A stretch of DNA of 64,000 nt. It comes from Cinclus cinclus. Taxonomy: Eukaryota > Chordata > Aves > Passeriformes > Cinclidae. Below are positions 35,761 through 48,425 of this stretch, piece after piece. The stretch spans positions 16,089,588 to 16,153,587 of the forward strand of contig NC_085059.1 of NCBI RefSeq assembly GCF_963662255.1, written 5' to 3'. The notes under the pieces are model-generated. The model worked only from the letters and a program-made list of their open reading frames with translations, was not told the origin of the DNA and did not search any database. Position 1 is the first letter of the stretch; each line of letters begins with the position of its first letter. The position numbers and the translations under genes were made by a program.

Positions 35761-38700
35761 CATGATGGTAGTGTGTGTGTGTCTGTGGTAGTGAAGGAAA
35801 TGTTTTCTAGTAAAACCAGCTTTGCACTACTGGCTATAAACCAAATTCAAAATGTTTTCTCCAATTCTTCTGTAGATCAGAAGTGTGGCTTGCAGTTAAG
35901 ACAGCTCGACCTTCTGGAACATGTTGTACTCCTCCATGGTGCCCTGCACCAGGGCTGCTGCTGATGCAAGTGTTGGTGTGGACAGGTGTTAACAGCACCC
36001 CGTTTTGAAAACCTGCTGGATGTATTTCAAGAAATGTTGCATCAAGGCACTTGGCACTTCTTTGTTTCCAAAGCCATTTACATCTTGGAAGTAAGAACAA
36101 GCAGGTTTTCATGACCGGCACTGCAGTTGCTGAGCTTTGCTTGTGCTAACGTCTTAAATTCTCTTTACAAGGGAAGGTGGTGTATTTCCTAGTGGAGATG
36201 CAGGAGGTGCTTTGATTTCTTGAGTAGAGTTTTCTATGTGCTGTTTGGCAAATGTGCTGGGTGGATACGCAGTACTTTCCAGAAGGCACACCTTAGTTGC
36301 TAGTAGCAAGCACCAGGGTGAGCCGACTGTTGTTGAGGGTGCGTGTTGCTTTATGCCTGAGCAGAGGTTGACTTGGCTACCAGTACTGAGGAGAAGGCAG
36401 GGGAAGGTTCATTAGCATCTCACCCCTTGCTGACTAACTCCCCATAGGGCTTTCCTTGAAACCAACCTCCAGTGCAGGAGATAAGACGGATGGGAAGCTT
36501 GTTTTACCATTGGCATTTCTTCGTGTTCAGAGTAGACACACACATCTGCTTGCTCAGGTATCCCGCTTGGTAGTCCTGCACACACCTATTTCCAAAGTGT
36601 TGGGCAATTCTCACTCCGTCCTGGCACGTAGTTGTGGAGCTCTTCTGGCTGTTGCAACAGAGCTGCTATGGCAGCACAAGGCCTCCCCCCCACTACCCCA
36701 AGTTTCCTCTCCAAACTACTGTTTTGTTCCCATCCCACAACCCATGTTTGAGTAACTCTTCCCATCTTGTTGGTGTGGATGAGGGTAACTGGAAGTTGTT
36801 GCTCCAAAACAAACCATGAGACTTAGTGTTTTCCCTCCCCCACATACCTTTGCCCTTCAGCTTTGTGCTGGACCTTTGCCCTGTTCTGCACTGTTTGTTT
36901 CGGGAAGAGAGGGCTGGGGAATGCAGCACAGCTCTTGTGAGCTGGCTCACTGGCCCTGGTTGCTGGGCTTCAGTGCCTGCTTCTGCTGCGACCTCCAGTT
37001 CCAGATTGCCAGGTGACGGTGTCACTGAAGGATTGATTCTCTCCAACCATCTCCTTACCCTCACAGCTCTTTTAAACTTTATATTGCTTGTGGTACCGTG
37101 GAGGTTTCCACCAGGATTGTGGCAGCACAAGTACTTTGGATGTGAAGACAGATTGAGTCCAGAGAGTAGGACTGGGAACGGGGGCACTGGGGCTGCAATG
37201 TTCTGCTCTGCCTTCCAAATTATGACACTGGATCTTTTTGCTGTGCTCAAGCAGTGTGAAATTATCTTCAGGGCAATGCCACATGCAGACTTGAATAGAG
37301 TTAGGTTGCTCTTTACATATTAGAGACTGTAATGAATCTCCAGCACCATCTCTGTGGTTGTGCTTGTTTGGCAAAATAAGGAATAGGCATTTTAGTAGAC
37401 AGCTGTGCTGGCTGTTCAGACCAGGCTGAACGTTTTAACCCTTACAGTTACTACTGGTGCTCTTTCCCTAGGTCCAGTTGAGTCTGGGGAGCTTCGTTCG
37501 TTCCCAACTGTGATACACATTTACATTATGGTCTTCAATATGTTTCTTATCCTTTGGTCATCTTGGCATTGAAGCCTTTGCTAACTTCCCTACCAAGGGC
37601 CTCAATCTCCACACTGCTGGCTCTGCCAAATCCCTGCCTTGCTCTGTACACAGTGAGCTTGGGGAAAAGGTGATGCAACCTTGGTGATACCTGCTGAGCT
37701 CTCCCATGGTGATAGTGCTGTCTAGGTGGAGCTTTTTCATGGCCAATAAGTTGCCTCTTGGGGTTGGCTAAAGCTCTAGGTGGATCAGTGAATCCACTCT
37801 GTGGTGCCTGGCATGGCCGGCTCTGCATTTGTTCCTTTTCTCACTTGGAACTGGGCTTTGGTTCCACTCGTTCTGCAGGTCCAGGTCCTTGTTAGTGAGG
37901 TCTGAATGGAGCTGGGAGATTTATCTCCTTGCATTGAAGTACCTGGTTAATCTGAATATCTTGTATCAGATGATGCAGCTGCATGACTTGAGGTCTTGAG
38001 GGGAGGAAAAAGAAGGGCTTCAAAGAAGTTAGTGGAGTGCTGAGAGAACTTAAAGCTACTCATGTATTTTGGTAATGCTAATGAGTGACCAGAACAAATG
38101 GGAACTGAATTTGGCCTTGAATAAATCAATTACCAGACTTCTATGTGTGGAAAGGTTTGGGTCAGAGTCGGTTTGGATTGCTTGTCAAACAGAGAAGTGG
38201 GTGTGCACATGAATGTCCCACAGCTGTGGAGCAAAAACTGGCACGAGGCATTTGGTGGAAATAGGTTTGCTGATAGCAGTTCTAATGCTGTGCAAGATAA
38301 ACTTTTGTTTTTGGGAAAGGTTGTGGAAACTGTGGTCAAGTGTCAACATGTTTCTAAAGGGAGGCTCATCCTGTCATTGGAGGTTTCCAGAAGATCCTTT
38401 TAACTGAACTTTATCAGAGCACACATTTATGCTGAAATTTGGGGGGCTTCGTGGGTGGATTGTCTTTCCTGAGCAAACTGGTGTGTGATTTGTTGTGGCT
38501 CTGCTGGTTTCAGTGTTGCACCAGGCTGATGCTGCTGGTTGAGGTGCTGGAGCCATCCTTTGTAAGTCGTCTGGCCCAGCTTTGGTGTGACACTCGCTGT
38601 GGGTATTGCCAGGATCAAGAGCTCTTCCTGAAGCATTAAAGCTATGTGTGCCGGGGGATGTTCTGCTGAGACATGCATGGAGAGGGAGGAAGGGCTGGGG

Positions 38701-40551
38701 ACTGGCTCATCTAATACCTGCTTTATCAGTGAGTTACCTTCGCTGTCCTTCTGGAGCAAAGCTGACTTAGTAGCAAAAGCTTCCCTTGATACTTACATGT
38801 GTTTCAGGGTTGTATGGGAAGACGCAGCAGGGTTGAGTGCTCTACAGTGGTTATGATTTTATTTTTATTTTGTGGGTTTGAGTCACCCTGTTCCTTTATG
38901 TGGTGACAGACAGTAAGATTTGATAGAGTTCTCTGCTGCAAGCTGATGGTGTGTTGGAGGTGACCATGGTGGCCCTGACTGGGTTGGGTGGTCTGTCACA
39001 ACAGGCCAGGTAGAAACCTTAATTTGCTTTAGAAGTGGTCAACAGGGGTGGTTGTTAGTGTGACTGAGGTCTTGATGCTGCTCAGTCTGATTCTGGTGAC
39101 ACTCAGAGGTGACGCAAGTGCCCTTTGTTCTCTTGATCTAGAAAATGTTACTCTGGTTCCTCCAGAATATGTGTGACACTCGCGGTGTGCTGGCAGGCAC
39201 AGCCTGCCCTTACCTGTGCTCCTGGGGAAGTGCATTTGCTTCCTGCTGGACACCCCTTGAAGCAGCTGGGAGCAGGTCTGCAAGCTGCTGCTCTAACAGG
39301 TGCTTCCCAAAGCAGCCCTCGCTGCTAATGGGGCCCAGAGAGGTATCCCAGTCCACGAGGAAGGTGTTGGAGGAGAAGCACCTGTGGTGCTTCTCAGTGT
39401 CACTCATTTGATCTTTGTCAGGCTCTGCAGAGATCCCTTGGTGACCACGGCAGCCGGGAGAAATGGGGGCTCAGCTGGGGCTTGCGAGCCTCACGTGTCC
39501 TTGACGCACGAGGCAGAGTTGAAGCACGACTGGGAAGCTGGACTGGGGACGGAAATGTGCTGTGCGTCCTTCCTGCTGGCCAGGAGGAACTGCATGAGGC
39601 CGAGGTGGGGTCTGGCAGATGGGACACGGGCACTGCTCCGCTCTCCCCGGTGCAGGAATGGGGGCACAGCTCGGGGGGCGGCAGAGCCTGTCCCGGGCAC
39701 TGCCGAGCACGTTTTTCCAGCCGAGTGGAAAAGCCGGGTGCTGTGCTCCTGCAGAGTGACTCTGCAGTCTGCAGGGCACGGCTGCGCCGGAGGGAGCCAC
39801 GGCTCTATCGCTTCTCCTTTCCTGGCAGTCGTTCCAACACTTGCACTCCCCTGCAGCGTGAATGCATGGGGAGAACAGGGGGGATTTCAGGGCTGGATAA
39901 GGTAGCTTTTAAGGAGTCTGAAAAAAACTGAGAGAAGAGGTGAGTTTTTTTCCTGGCTAAATATGTGGTAAAGAAAGTATGAAATTGGAAAAACCACAGA
40001 AATGAGGAAAGGGTAGAGTTTTGTTGGTGGGAAAATAAGAGAAAAGGTGTGTGGGGAGATTGGTGTTTCGCCAGCCTGGTAATTCAGAGGTGGGCATGCT
40101 GCTAAATACTGAGCACTGTCTTTAGAGCAGATTATTTTTGATATATATTCAGCCTCCACACTAAATCACACAGCCTTTTTTGTTTTGTTTTTCTTTATAA
40201 CTGTGCTTTTGAAAGCTTCTGGTCAGTGATGTAAATGAGTGATTATTTTACCAGGTCTTAGCTACCAAACTCTATCTGGTTTGCACATTTGCAGATGATG
40301 AAGCTAGTGACAGAATAAAATAGTGAGAACTCACAGTTAGTAAGCAACATTCAAATGTTTGATAAGCCAGCATTCACTCAAACGACAGGAAATTAAGTTC
40401 TTCAGATTCTCCAAGGTCACATCTTCCTTTTATTTTTTTAAAGTCTTTATTGTACCTTATGAAAGAAGCACTGAGTTTATTCCTATAAGACTCGTAGGAT
40501 TCTCTGCAATTTTTATGCCTTTGCTGTAGTTGGAAAGGTTTCCACTTCTAA

Positions 40552-40887
40552 GTAGTCAGAAAGTCTGTGTCAGCTCTCCTGACCTCACAGAACAAGCCTA
40601 CTGAAAGTAGAGATGACCACAATAACAAAAAGCACTTGGCTCTTGGCCTCATTCAGCACCGAAAGAGACACCTAAAGGAGTGGCTGAAGCACTTCACTAT
40701 AGCTGTGTTACCTCCTGATGGGCTCATGTTGGCAGGTCAGCTGGAGGCTGTGCAAGGGGGAAAAGTAGAGGGAAAAACAGATGAAGAATTAAGTGTAAGT
40801 AGTGACGCCGGTACGTGTGATGCTAAAAATGATGTGTCTTTAGCAGTAGATACTGAAATGTGGAGAAACATCCCAGAAATGCGGTGA
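40552..40887 (+). other. Unassigned open frame without ATG start
   Basis: The frame is open from after the TAA at 40549-40551 to the TGA at 40885-40887, about 111 codons, with no ATG until roughly halfway. Its composition is more protein-like than its neighbours: a Lys/His/Arg-rich segment (HNNKKHLALGLIQHRKRHLK) is followed by an acidic, Ser/Asp/Glu-rich part. I do not recognise it. It could be a degraded exon or retrocopy fragment, a piece of an unidentified mobile element, or chance. No clear splice sites fix its ends. It lies in the AT-richer middle of LARP1 intron 1 in the sense direction, and does not fit any known LARP1 sequence. Confidence 0.2.
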
Positions 40888-42756
40888 GGAGTTTTTACCG
40901 GGACTGAAACTGAAGTGATGGGATATGTGTGCACGAGGTTCCACCCAGCAAGACAGAGGAGCGAATCACAGAGGTGTCTCCACCATGTGCTCAGATGACA
41001 AAGCATGAGACTTCACTGTCTGTAATCATATTGAATTTCACTTCCCAGCTCCCAGCTCAACCTTGAGAGCTCGGGGGAATACCGACTATGATCTCATGCA
41101 TCTTCTGAGTGCTCAGAAATCCTCTGCCACTGCAGAGGGTCTTGCACTGAGCTGAATAAAAAGTAGACTTTTGGCTTCCCAATCTCAGGTGAGCCCTCCA
41201 AGCTCACTGTTGGGGGTTTTTTTGAGGGTTTTTGTAAATGGTGGAATGACAAATGTGATATTTTCGTACTCTGCAATATTTTGCTGTAATGAGCCACGGT
41301 TTGAAATTTTAAAATTAAACCTGTAAAGACGATTGTGACAGTGACTTGGAGGAAATGTGGCAGATTACAGTGAGCTAACCCTCTTAGCTTCAGTTGGAGG
41401 TGAAATCTGAGTTGATGTAATTGTCAGCAGAGAGTGGAACCAAGCAAGGATGGAGTTTAGAAGGGCTATGTTTGATTAAAACCAGGCAAATAGCCTGGGC
41501 CAGAGGGAGGGAACACCTCAGACTGTGAGACTGATGATTTGTAATTCAGTTAAGAGATGTAATTACTGTGTCCTCGCTGTGCTACCTTGTGTATCCTACA
41601 GCTCCCTACTTGGCCCTCTGCCTGCAGCCCAAAGGTAGAGAGAGCTGTGCAATTTTCAGGTTTTGGGGTTTTCATAGGGATTTATGGCATCCTTATTTGA
41701 TGTTATGGGACTTTACCATGATACTGTTGCATTTGGGTTGAGGAGTTGGGGTGGGATCCTCTTTCATGGAGACGCTGGATTTCTGGGTACATTAATGTAT
41801 TCTCCTTTGTAGGGATACTGAGCTTTCCTGTCTCCTGCTTGCTAAGCTGTCCTTGGGCAAAGCTTCTCTGGAATTTGGGTTTGCTCTTGATGTGCAAGCA
41901 GAAAAGTGTGTTGCAGCTGAGTTTGACTACGGTGTCAGAGGGAAGCACCATCCTGTATCAGTTTCCACAGTGTGGGATCTAACTGGCTTCTGTATTTCAA
42001 CAAGAGTCTTTGAGAAATGTATTTTGCTTCATTGTGCCAGAAATTTTAGTGTCTGTTCAATATCCAGTGGCTTAAAGAGCAGTTTGGGGAGGGTGGCTGA
42101 TCATTTGGACCAGACTCACGTAGGGTTGTTCTCCTGGAAGGCCTAAGGCCTCCAGTGGTATCACTCCAGGCTTACTGGTGATTAAAGGACACGAGGCTGG
42201 GTTACCAGCTGCTCCATGGGAAGATTAACCAAGGACTTTTAAGTTGCCTTGGACTTTCTCTGAAGCCTCTTGTTGGGTTCATGATCAGGAGTGTTGGGAC
42301 TCATGCTCTGGAGCAGCAGCACTTTGCTGCTTCTCCCCTTTGGAGATGAGGGGAAGGGGTTAACGGGAGAGAACACCCAGTGTTTGTTCTTTCCAGTGCA
42401 AGCACTGATAAGTGGATGGGAGAAACAGCAGCCTGTGACCTTCCAGTTATTCCTTGTGTGGCTGTGCATATGTGAGTGTTGGATTTGCAGGACTGTCTGT
42501 TTGGAGAGCTCTCATTCTTCTGGTCAGGTTCCCCAAAGCCCCATTGGCATTTCTGGTGCTTGGAGAGGAGACCTGGACCCTCTTCCATGTGCATCTCTGA
42601 AAGGAGTTTTTGCTGGGCACGGTGCTGGTCCTGCTGGTGGCTGTGTGTTCAGCTGGTGCCACAGCCCTGCTGGGTCTGCACTGCTCCCCTTCAGTCTGGA
42701 GGAGACTGAGCATCAGCACTGAGGTACTCATAATGCTCTGATTTTGGTGTAGGTGA

Positions 42757-42777
42757 TTTTTTTTTTTTTTTTTTTTT
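42757..42777. repeat. Poly-T tract (T21)
   Basis: An uninterrupted run of 21 T in LARP1 intron 1. No adjacent element body is recognised. Confidence 0.95.
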
Positions 42778-45700
42778 AATTCTGGGATGCTGGAAGTCTT
42801 CATTACTTTTCAAGTCTGTGAAGATAGCAGGGGCAGCACAGCTGAGCTTCACCAAACACATAGCTGTTCATACACTAAAAGCCTATTTCAGGCATTTGTT
42901 TCCGTGTGGTTTGTGGGAAATTGATGTCAGGGCTCACACTGGCTGCAGCTCTTGGGCCAGTGTAGGTGATGGGTGTTTGGGAATGAATCTAACCTTTCCT
43001 CCGGACAGGGTACAGAAAACCTCTTACCAAGTATTGGTGGTCTGGATACCCTTGTAGAGGAGCTGATTTGGGAGAAACCTCTCCACAGGTTTTTTTGTTT
43101 CTCTTGCACAGGCCTGAGTGGTGTCTTGGGACCTAGCCAGCATCGTGTTAGGATTGATCCATCTGTCTTGTGCTTCAGCTTCTCTTTGAGGGGGTAAATA
43201 TCTTGTAGTAAGTTGGGAGGCATGGGAGGTGTTTGCGAGGACCTGGCAGCTGGAGAGGGCTGGGACAACCTGGGTGACTGAGAGCTGGACCCTCCCTGAT
43301 CCTGCTCAGCAGGTAACAAAGAAGGGGACCAGGAAGCAAAGAAGATCTTGGGAGGGATATAATTGGTCATGCTAATTTTCAGGTTTACGGTTTCTTGCTT
43401 TACTACTTTTCCCTAGCAGACCTCACCCCCTTCTCCACTGAGTGTTGCTTTGAAGAGGCCTGTAACTGTCTTGGGAGCCTGTGCAGACACTGCCTTGGCC
43501 TCCAAGGGGGAGCCTGGTGAACTGAAATGTTGTGTGGGGCCCGAGAAGAGACTCAAGCAGCTCTGGTCTCTTTGCAGTACATGCTGGACTGTGTAATTTG
43601 GACCTTTTTCCTGTCTGGATTGTCCCTGGCAGGCAGCAGGTCAGGTTAGGAGGAGAGATACCAATCGATCCTGCCATCTGCCAGCACTTCCCTCCCCAGT
43701 CCCTGTCCTGAGCGACCAGTGCAGCCCTGCAGCTTTTGAGCCATTGTGATTGAGTTCTGGTCACATCCCTGCTGCGAGTCCCCCTGTGACCTTGGAGAGG
43801 TCATTTTTTTGCTGACCTCCAGGTCTTTTGTCTGCAAAACGTGGAGGATGATTTGGTTACAACTTCGTGGGTCAAAAACCAGAAGAAATCCACCGGTGTC
43901 TTCCTTGGTGTGGATGAGCCCCGTGTCCCAGTGGGAGCAGCCGAGGAGCCGGCTCTTGTGCCTGTGCGTGCACAGCGCTCACCCAGCACACTGCTCAGTG
44001 TGCTTCACCAGTCAGTTCTCTTTGGTGACTGGCAGGTGGCACAAAGCACTCTGAGGTTGTTTTTCCCGGTTTGGGGAGCAGAAGGGCAATGGGAGGCGGG
44101 GGCCAGCAGGGAGCTGGTTCCTGCTGGCACTGGGCCTGTGGCCACACGGCCCCTCGGCAGTTATGGCTGCAGCTTGCTGTAATAACGAGTCAGTGCTTCT
44201 CTTGCGTCAGGGATAATGGGCTGCTCTTCAGCCGCTGTGCCAGGAGGAAGCAGTGTCCCTTCTGGAAAAGGGGGGCTGGGAACAGGCAGTGGGTGGTGGA
44301 GGTCCCTTCCCAGCTGTAGCTCCTGAGCTGGGAGAAGACTGGTTTCCTATGCGGGCATTTGGATTCAGCACTGTGAGTGTAGCTGGTGGAGGAGCGTGGT
44401 TAGCCATGTTTCCTCAGGGAGCAGTGAGGGGAGATGGGGGCTCATAAATGAGATGACTTTTTTGGACCTGCCCCAGATACCTGAATAGCAGCAGTAGCCA
44501 GTTAGTCCCTGGGGAGGGGGTATGTGTGTGGATGCCTCAGCTTTTCTCTTTAAATGCCCCATTTTAGCATACAGTCTTCTCCTTTGTGTAAAAATACCAT
44601 CAGGCAAAAATTGAAATTAAGATCCACCCCCAGTGCCACCTAAAATAAGGACGACTGCCCTCAATTGAGTTCTATCTCCTGGGCTCTGTGTGGAGCAACT
44701 CTGGTGTTGATGCTCAGAGCAAGCACCCCTGTACCACATCTGCACCCTCACTGATGGTCCTGAAAGGGTTTCTCCATGCCTGTCCCAACATCCTGCCAGC
44801 TGCCGTAAGCACCCCCGACCTCCTTCTCCTCGTTCCATCCTCCACCCTGCTTTGCTGATAACAGGAAGATTCACAGAACATATTTTTCTGTTGAGATGTT
44901 GTAGGCTGTATGGGTTCTGTAGAGGGCTGAGGAGAATGGTCAGGGGCTTGGGAAGTACCTGGCTCTGCAGAGACTGGTGCTGCGGTGAAGAGATCACTGT
45001 TTCCTGTGGTGACTACAGTCCCTTTGTTCAGACACCAAGTCTTTTTGACTTTGTGTGCATGGTGAGAAGCAAACGTGTCTGGTTGCAAGAAGGAGAAGGA
45101 AATGTGAGACCGTGGGTCTCATGTGGGTGGGAAGTTTTCATGGGTCTGCTCATTTGCATTGTGATACTGTTATTTCTTGCTCCTTCCCACTGGGCTGCCT
45201 GGAGAGCAGGCTGGGCATAGCTGGGAGTCTGTTAGGCAGGCAGGGAAGGACTGCCTGGGTCCCATGTTGGGATTGCCTGCTGCTGAGCAGGTGGTTGATG
45301 GGATGATGGAGAGCTGCTGTGGAGCATTGTCCTGCAGCATCTGGCCAGTGTTGTGATACCTGGCGTCAGGGTGCCTTGGGGGTAGCAGGTGTGTGTGGTA
45401 GGAGGAATTGGTGGGGCTGGTTTGCTGGCTTCACCTTTTTGTTGGGACTTAGAGAAAAAAAAAAACCCTTCTCTGTGCCTCGGTCCTTTGTATTTGAGTT
45501 TTAGCCTTGGGAGGGCTGGGAAGGGAGCTGACCTGGACAGGCAGCCTCAGTCCTGCAGTGTTGGAGGTGGGTTCCTTGGAGAGCAGCCCAGGGATTTACC
45601 TGCTGCCCACATGTTTCTGACTGCTTCCCTGCCATGGCTTTCTTGGGAAAAGAAAGCACTGCCTGATTTAGACTTCTCTTGGGCACCTGAGGTGCTGCCC

Positions 45701-46687
45701 TTAATTGGCAGGCTAATTTTTAATTTAAGTCACTTGTGCTTGGATGGGTAAAAGATGTCCCAAATGGTCGTTGTCCCTGCTCAGCCCTGCCTTAGATGTG
45801 TCCTCCCAGCAGCCCCATTTTTCAAAGCAAATCCTGTAGACTGATTGCTCTGTGCTTGTTCTCAGATCTGGGGAGAGCTGCCTGCAAGCAGTGTTTTCAG
45901 TCTCTCTGGAGAGCTTGGAGTTAAAACTGTGTTAATCGTAGGTGTGATGAGTTGGACAAGGTCAGCCTTTCCCAGACAAGGGGACTGAGCACTGGATGCT
46001 AATGTCTTTCCTTGGCAGGAGTTGCCCTGGCAAACCTCTTGAGGTGAATGTGAGCTGTGTCTGCCCTTGGCCATCACGCATGGTCCTTGCTTTCTACTGA
46101 CCTCAGCCACTGAGTACAGTCACTGCTTTTCTAGGAAATGTAGTGGTAAAGCTGCTCTAGAGTTGTGGCTGAGCTCAGGAGGAGCCAGGAGAGCCTTGCT
46201 GCACATCTAGAGCAGGACAGGGCAGTGGGGAATACAGCAGTGAGCTGAGTGAGAGGAGACCTTGAGGGAATATGAGTTTGAGTTGTGGTGGTGACATGTG
46301 GCCTGATAGGAGATGTTGCTGATGGGTCACCTGCAGCTGCTGCCTGATTTGGTGGCATTTGTGGTGTCCAGAGCCTGGACCTATTGAGAATGGCTGTTTC
46401 TGCTGTGGCATGTATTTGATGAAGAGTTGGTGGGACAGCCTAGCAGGAATGCAGACTGGAGAACTGCACCCCTCAGGGTACAGCAAGGGGTACATTTGCC
46501 AAAGCCTGACTTTGTTAAATTCTTGGCTGGTACAGAGGAATTTATTTTATCAACCATTGTGGTGTCGTTGTTTATTTTGGTTTTTGGTAATATATGGTGC
46601 AGCTGATCCAAACAGGTGGGATACCAGTGTTACTATCTTGTTCCTTTGCAGAGAAGCCTGAGTAGGGAAATAAATTGTATCTTGTTT

Positions 46688-46736
46688 GAGATCTTTAAGG
46701 TCTTTTCAAACCTTAACAATTTTATGATTCTATGAA
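46688..46736 (+). mobile_element. CR1 LINE 3' tail fragment
   Basis: The short stretch GATCTTTAAGGTC, then TTCAAACC, then TATGATTCTATGA matches the conserved 3' terminus of avian CR1 elements, including the terminal 8-bp repeat unit. Only about 50 bp are recognisable, and the upstream sequence is not obviously CR1. It is an old, severely truncated copy in sense orientation within intron 1. Confidence 0.75.
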
Positions 46737-48161
46737 GTACGGGGAGTTTTAGCTTGCTGATGCAGAAGTCTGAACTCCTCAGTGACCATAGAGAAATACA
46801 AGATGCTTAAATGCACTTGGGACATGGGCTGGTGGAGGATTGCAGTAGAACGTGCAACTTGCAAAGGATCCAGACTGGTGCTTGGAGACTGCTCTGGATG
46901 TGCTGGGCTGTCCTTGATATCATGCCATCAGATGGCCACATTTCATAACTGTGGAGAGGAGTCTTGATTTAATTTCTGGGTGTTTTCGCTCCACTTGGCT
47001 CTTCCGTTGCTATGTGGGATGAAAGCATCCCTGCCTGAGAATGCTTTGAACAAGGTGCAAGTCAAAGGAAGAGAAACAGAAGTCATTTTGGCAGAGGGGT
47101 GTTTTTTGCTGTTTTTGCATGAGCTGAGCCCAGGCCAGAGGGCATTGCCCTGCCTGAGGGGTAGTCCTTGCTGCAACTCTTGTGACTTTCCAGCTGAATG
47201 TGTGTTTTGGGTAGCTGATAAGCAGGAGCCAGGGGCCTGCCCCTGTCCCAGGAAGACCTTGCCTTGCTGGCAACCTTCCTTCCCCCTCCTCTTCTGGGAT
47301 CCTTGAAGAAAACAATGCATTGCTCTGTTGAAAGTACTGTTTTTGTATCTTCTGGGGGAGCCATTATCAGCAGGGGTTTTCCACACACAGTGTCCTGTGT
47401 GCTCCTTAAATGAAAAGTCTGGTCCTTGCAGCTACTGAAGTAAACATCTTCCCAGCAATACGTAAGGCCCTCCAAGAGTAGGGCCTGTACCTCTAACTAG
47501 AAAGAGCCTGGAGGGGCTGGGGAGGTTGAATAATCTGTTTTGGGGTCTGAACCACAGACTGCAGTGTCCCATGCAGTGGCCTGTGCCTGCTGATGGAGAT
47601 TCCTGAGCTGGGAAAGGGAAGGGGGAATCTCCAGGTGTGATGGGTGATGTGCCAAGGCCCTGGGTGTCCATTTGATGGTGGGTGTGTGTCTGGTGTAGGT
47701 GCTGTGTTAGAGCCAGGCACAGTTGCTCATGTCCCTTGCGGCTGCAAAACCAAGCATGATCCAAAGGATGCTCGCTTGGCTTTTGCCTTGGCTTCCACCT
47801 GTGCTCCCTGTTGGATGTTCTCTGTAGATTTCCATCTGATGTTGCTGCTCAGGGAGAGTGTGGGGTGCCACTAAGTAGCTCATTTTGTGGATCTTTACAT
47901 CTCAACAAGGTTTTTTGTTGTACCCTGCTGTCTGCTAGAAACTAATACAGAAGTTTATTTATGAGAGCAGCGCATTTGGGTAAACACAGACTTCTTCAAA
48001 ATCTTTCTTACAACAAGTGGTTGAATTGAGGTGGGTTCCAAGTTGGATTGATGTTTAACTTGAGATACTAAGAAAATACTTCCTCTGTTTAGCTAAAGCA
48101 AACAAATTGAGAGAGGAGACCTTTTAAATATGATTTGCACTCCAGCTGCAACCAATACTGA

Positions 48162-48162
48162 T

Positions 48163-48185
<23 letters not shown>
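48162..48185. repeat. Poly-T tract (T24)
   Basis: A pure run of 24 T, about 170 bp before an A-rich tract at 48357. The two together could be ends of an old inverted element, but nothing recognisable lies between them. Confidence 0.95.
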
Positions 48186-48193
<8 letters not shown>

Positions 48194-48356
48194 ATTTCCA
48201 ACTGACGGCCAGTCTGGTATGTATTAAATAAAAACAGAGCTCTTCAAACCTCCTTCTCCCTTGCCTTCCCTGAACTTCTCTTCCTTCAGAGTCAGCACTA
48301 ACCAGACTTAGAAGACCTGGTACATGCAGTCTGGAATATGCAATGGACGTTAATGT

Positions 48357-48425
48357 AAAAAAAAAAACCAACAAAAAAAAGCCAAACCACAAACAAAACC
48401 CCAAAAAAAACCACACCCAAAAACC
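48357..48425. repeat. A/C-rich simple tract
   Basis: Runs of A separated by CC or CAC, with no G-containing unit for most of its length. It is low-complexity sequence within intron 1. Confidence 0.85.
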
